Shown here piece after piece: positions 5,326 to 6,859 of a DNA stretch of 6,859 bases; the first letter of the stretch is position 1; the number at the start of each line of letters is the position of its first letter. The translations under genes and the position numbers were made by a program. A model generated the notes under the pieces. The model saw only the letters and a program-made list of their open reading frames with translations. It ran no database searches and was not told the origin of the DNA. Source of the DNA: an uncultured Clostridia bacterium. Its GTDB lineage: Bacteria; Bacillota; Clostridia; Christensenellales; Aristaeellaceae. Location: positions 1-6,859 of the forward strand of contig CALNAU010000090.1 of NCBI GenBank assembly GCA_937874275.1. The letters run 5' to 3'.

Positions 5326-5919
5326 ATGATGAACCGAGAACAGGCGCTGGCGCTGCTGCAGAAATACAACAAGGAACCCTTTCACATCCGCCACGCGCTG
5401 ACGGTGGAGCAGGTGATGCGCTGGTATGCAAAGGACCAGGGCTATGAGGACGAGCAGGATTTCTGGGGCCTGGTGGGTCTGCTGCACGATATTGACTTTG
5501 AGATGTGGCCAGACCGGCATTGTGCCAAGGCGCCCGAACTGCTGGCCGAGATTGACGCGGAAGAGCGCTTTGTGCACGCCGTATGCGCCCACGCCTGGGG
5601 GCATAACCCTGCCTCGCCCGAACCCACGCACCAGATGGAAAAGGTGCTGTTTGCCGCGGACGAGCTGACAGGCCTTATTTTTGCGGCCACGCTGATGCGT
5701 CCGTCAAAATCCGCCCAGGACATGGAGCTCAAGTCCCTCAAGAAAAAGTACAAGGATAAGGCATTCGCCGCAGGCTGTTCCCGCGAGGTGATTACCCAGG
5801 GGGCCGAGCTGCTGGGCTGGACGCTGGACGACCTGATGGACAAAACGCTAAGCGCCATGCGCGAGGCGGAGCAGCCCGTGGAGGATGAACTGGCCGCGCT
5901 GACAGCGACACAGGCATGA
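5326..5919 (+). CDS. HD-domain hydrolase
   Basis: This 197-residue protein belongs to the HD superfamily of metal-dependent phosphohydrolases, which cleave nucleotides or other phosphate esters. The metal-ligand pattern is present: His23 in HIRHALTVE (20-28), the defining His54-Asp55 in GLLHDIDFE (51-59), further His at 84, 89 and 93, and Asp112 in FAADELTGLI (109-118). The C-terminal half (SLKKKYKDKAFAAG, 137-150) resembles a conserved group of small HD proteins in Clostridia whose substrate is, to my knowledge, not established. AAGGAGG (5311-5317) lies eight bases ahead of the ATG at 5326, which is therefore preferred to the in-frame ATG at 5305 that precedes it; the next codon is also ATG and could be used. 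The stop overlaps the next start as ATGA, so it is probably cotranslated with the secreted glycosidase. No membrane segment is seen. Confidence 0.85.
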   Translation: MMNREQALALLQKYNKEPFHIRHALTVEQVMRWYAKDQGYEDEQDFWGLVGLLHDIDFEMWPDRHCAKAPELLAEIDAEERFVHAVCAHAWGHNPASPEPTHQMEKVLFAADELTGLIFAATLMRPSKSAQDMELKSLKKKYKDKAFAAGCSREVITQGAELLGWTLDDLMDKTLSAMREAEQPVEDELAALTATQA

Positions 5920-6859
5920 GAAACCCTCTCCGCCTGGCGGCGCTGACGCTGGCGTTGTTGTGTCTGATTTCTTCAGCGCAGGCACAGCAACCACCGGCCA
6001 CGCCAATCCCTTATGAAGCCTCTGCCCCTTTTGAGGGCTACCCGGCGCTGGATGAACAGGGGTTTTTAAAGGAGCAGCTGCCAAAGAACGGCCCCGCCTT
6101 CATCTACGCGGACAAGAAGGACGGGCGCTGGATCTACATCGATGAAACCCTGCGGGTGGAGATTGAGCGGCGCGTCACCAAGCTGCGCTATGGGCGGGTG
6201 TATTACTTCATCGCCCACATTCACTTCCGGGGGGATACCGTCTTTCGCGGTTGGAGCCAGAGCCCCCAGAGGCCCGGGCGCGAGATTGCCAAACCAGAGC
6301 AGATTGCCCGCCAGCATCGGCTGGTGTACGCCCAGAACGGCGACCTGTATACCTGGCGGGTGTACAACAAGAAGTACCCCGGCATCATCATCCGCGACGG
6401 CAAAATCATCCATGAGCAGACCTACAGCAAGCCCAACGTCAACACCCCGCCGCTGGACGAGCTGAGCCTGTACCCCGACGGCCGCATGGCCATCCACACC
6501 CCGGGCGAGATGACCGGGCAGGACTATCTGGCCGCCGGGGCAACCGATGTGTTTGCCTTTGGCCCCATCCTCATCCGAAACGGCATCAAGGAGGAGCGGA
6601 CGGCCAATTTCAGCTCCCGTGAGCCGCGTAGCGCCATTGGCGTAGTCGCGCCGGGCCACTTTGTGGGCATCATGGTGGAGGGGCGCAACAAGCGCAGTGG
6701 CGGCGCGGGCCTGAGTTTTGTAGCCGACCGCCTGCTGGAAGAGGGTTGCACCGACGCCTTCACCCTGGATGGCGGGCAGACGGCCGCCATGATTTTCATG
6801 GGCGACATTGTGATGGACCCCGGCACCTACAACAGCGGCACCAAGACGCGCCGCCAGCC
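5916..6859 (+). CDS. Secreted NAGPA-type phosphodiester glycosidase (3' end missing)
   Basis: The frame is open from ATG at 5916 to the window edge, giving 314 residues so far. A signal peptide is clear: basic start MRNPLR, a hydrophobic stretch (7-19) and a likely signal peptidase I site AQA-QQ after residue 23. The Cys at 16 does not fit a lipobox. The family domain (NAGPA, formerly DUF2233, related to the mannose-6-phosphate uncovering enzyme) starts at about residue 95. It shows YPDGRMAIH (186-194), EPRSAIGV (236-243), GIMVEGRNKRSGGAGLSF (251-268) and the signature TLDGGQTAAMIFMG (283-296). Bacterial members are thought to cleave glycosyl phosphodiesters in surface polymers; the substrate here is unknown. 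Only a short C-terminal part should be missing. Its start overlaps the HD gene stop by four bases and no strong own ribosome binding site is visible, which suggests coupled translation. Confidence 0.88.
   Translation, partial: MRNPLRLAALTLALLCLISSAQAQQPPATPIPYEASAPFEGYPALDEQGFLKEQLPKNGPAFIYADKKDGRWIYIDETLRVEIERRVTKLRYGRVYYFIAHIHFRGDTVFRGWSQSPQRPGREIAKPEQIARQHRLVYAQNGDLYTWRVYNKKYPGIIIRDGKIIHEQTYSKPNVNTPPLDELSLYPDGRMAIHTPGEMTGQDYLAAGATDVFAFGPILIRNGIKEERTANFSSREPRSAIGVVAPGHFVGIMVEGRNKRSGGAGLSFVADRLLEEGCTDAFTLDGGQTAAMIFMGDIVMDPGTYNSGTKTRRQ

Noticed and set aside
5173..5631. A 153-residue N-terminal extension of the citXG frame
   Set aside because: The extension crosses the divergent promoter region and runs antisense into the HD gene. 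The ATG at 5172 has an AGGAGG site at good distance and a protein of normal CitXG start.
6066..6826. Minus-strand frames of 197 and 100 codons opposite the glycosidase gene
   Set aside because: The plus-strand frame holds a signal peptide and the complete NAGPA signature, so the antisense frames are shadows.

Overview
This looks like a stretch of ordinary chromosome from a G+C-rich member of the Clostridia or a related Firmicutes lineage. The evidence is the whiA-plus-HPr-like gene pair, the short Gram-positive type of MurB, strong AGGAGG-type ribosome binding sites, TTGACA/TATAAT-like promoters and a tRNA-Ser with encoded CCA. The species cannot be named from the sequence. I see no mobile element, CRISPR array or prophage gene. 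No gap between genes exceeds about 180 bases.

Layout from left to right. On the minus strand are tRNA-Ser(CGA) (1-89) with its own promoter, then a strong intrinsic terminator (183-214) that closes a gene for a membrane-anchored VanY/M15-like protein (254-1396). That gene has its own strong promoter (1463-1491). Next is a minus-strand cell-wall and division cluster transcribed murB -> whiA -> HPr/Crh-like (3761 down to 1578). A second minus-strand unit upstream of it is a citX-citG fusion (3880-5172). At about 5170-5326 transcription diverges. To the right on the plus strand lie an HD-domain hydrolase (5326-5919) and, overlapping it by four bases, a secreted NAGPA-type phosphodiester glycosidase that runs off the window (5916 to the end).

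How the genes relate. MurB makes UDP-MurNAc for peptidoglycan. WhiA is a DNA-binding protein linked to division and metabolism. The small HPr-like protein occupies the place that crh has next to whiA in Bacillus. The VanY-like protein is a cell-envelope protein built on the D-Ala-D-Ala carboxypeptidase fold. The citXG fusion makes and attaches the prosthetic group of citrate lyase, yet no lyase subunit gene is in view.

The two most notable observations are sequence-level losses of catalytic residues. The VanY-like protein lacks every expected zinc ligand and the catalytic Glu. The HPr-like protein has Asn in place of the phosphorylatable His15 but keeps Ser46. A third point is that murB runs straight into whiA with an ATGA overlap and no rapZ or glmR (yvcK) between them. 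I found no convincing wholly new system.
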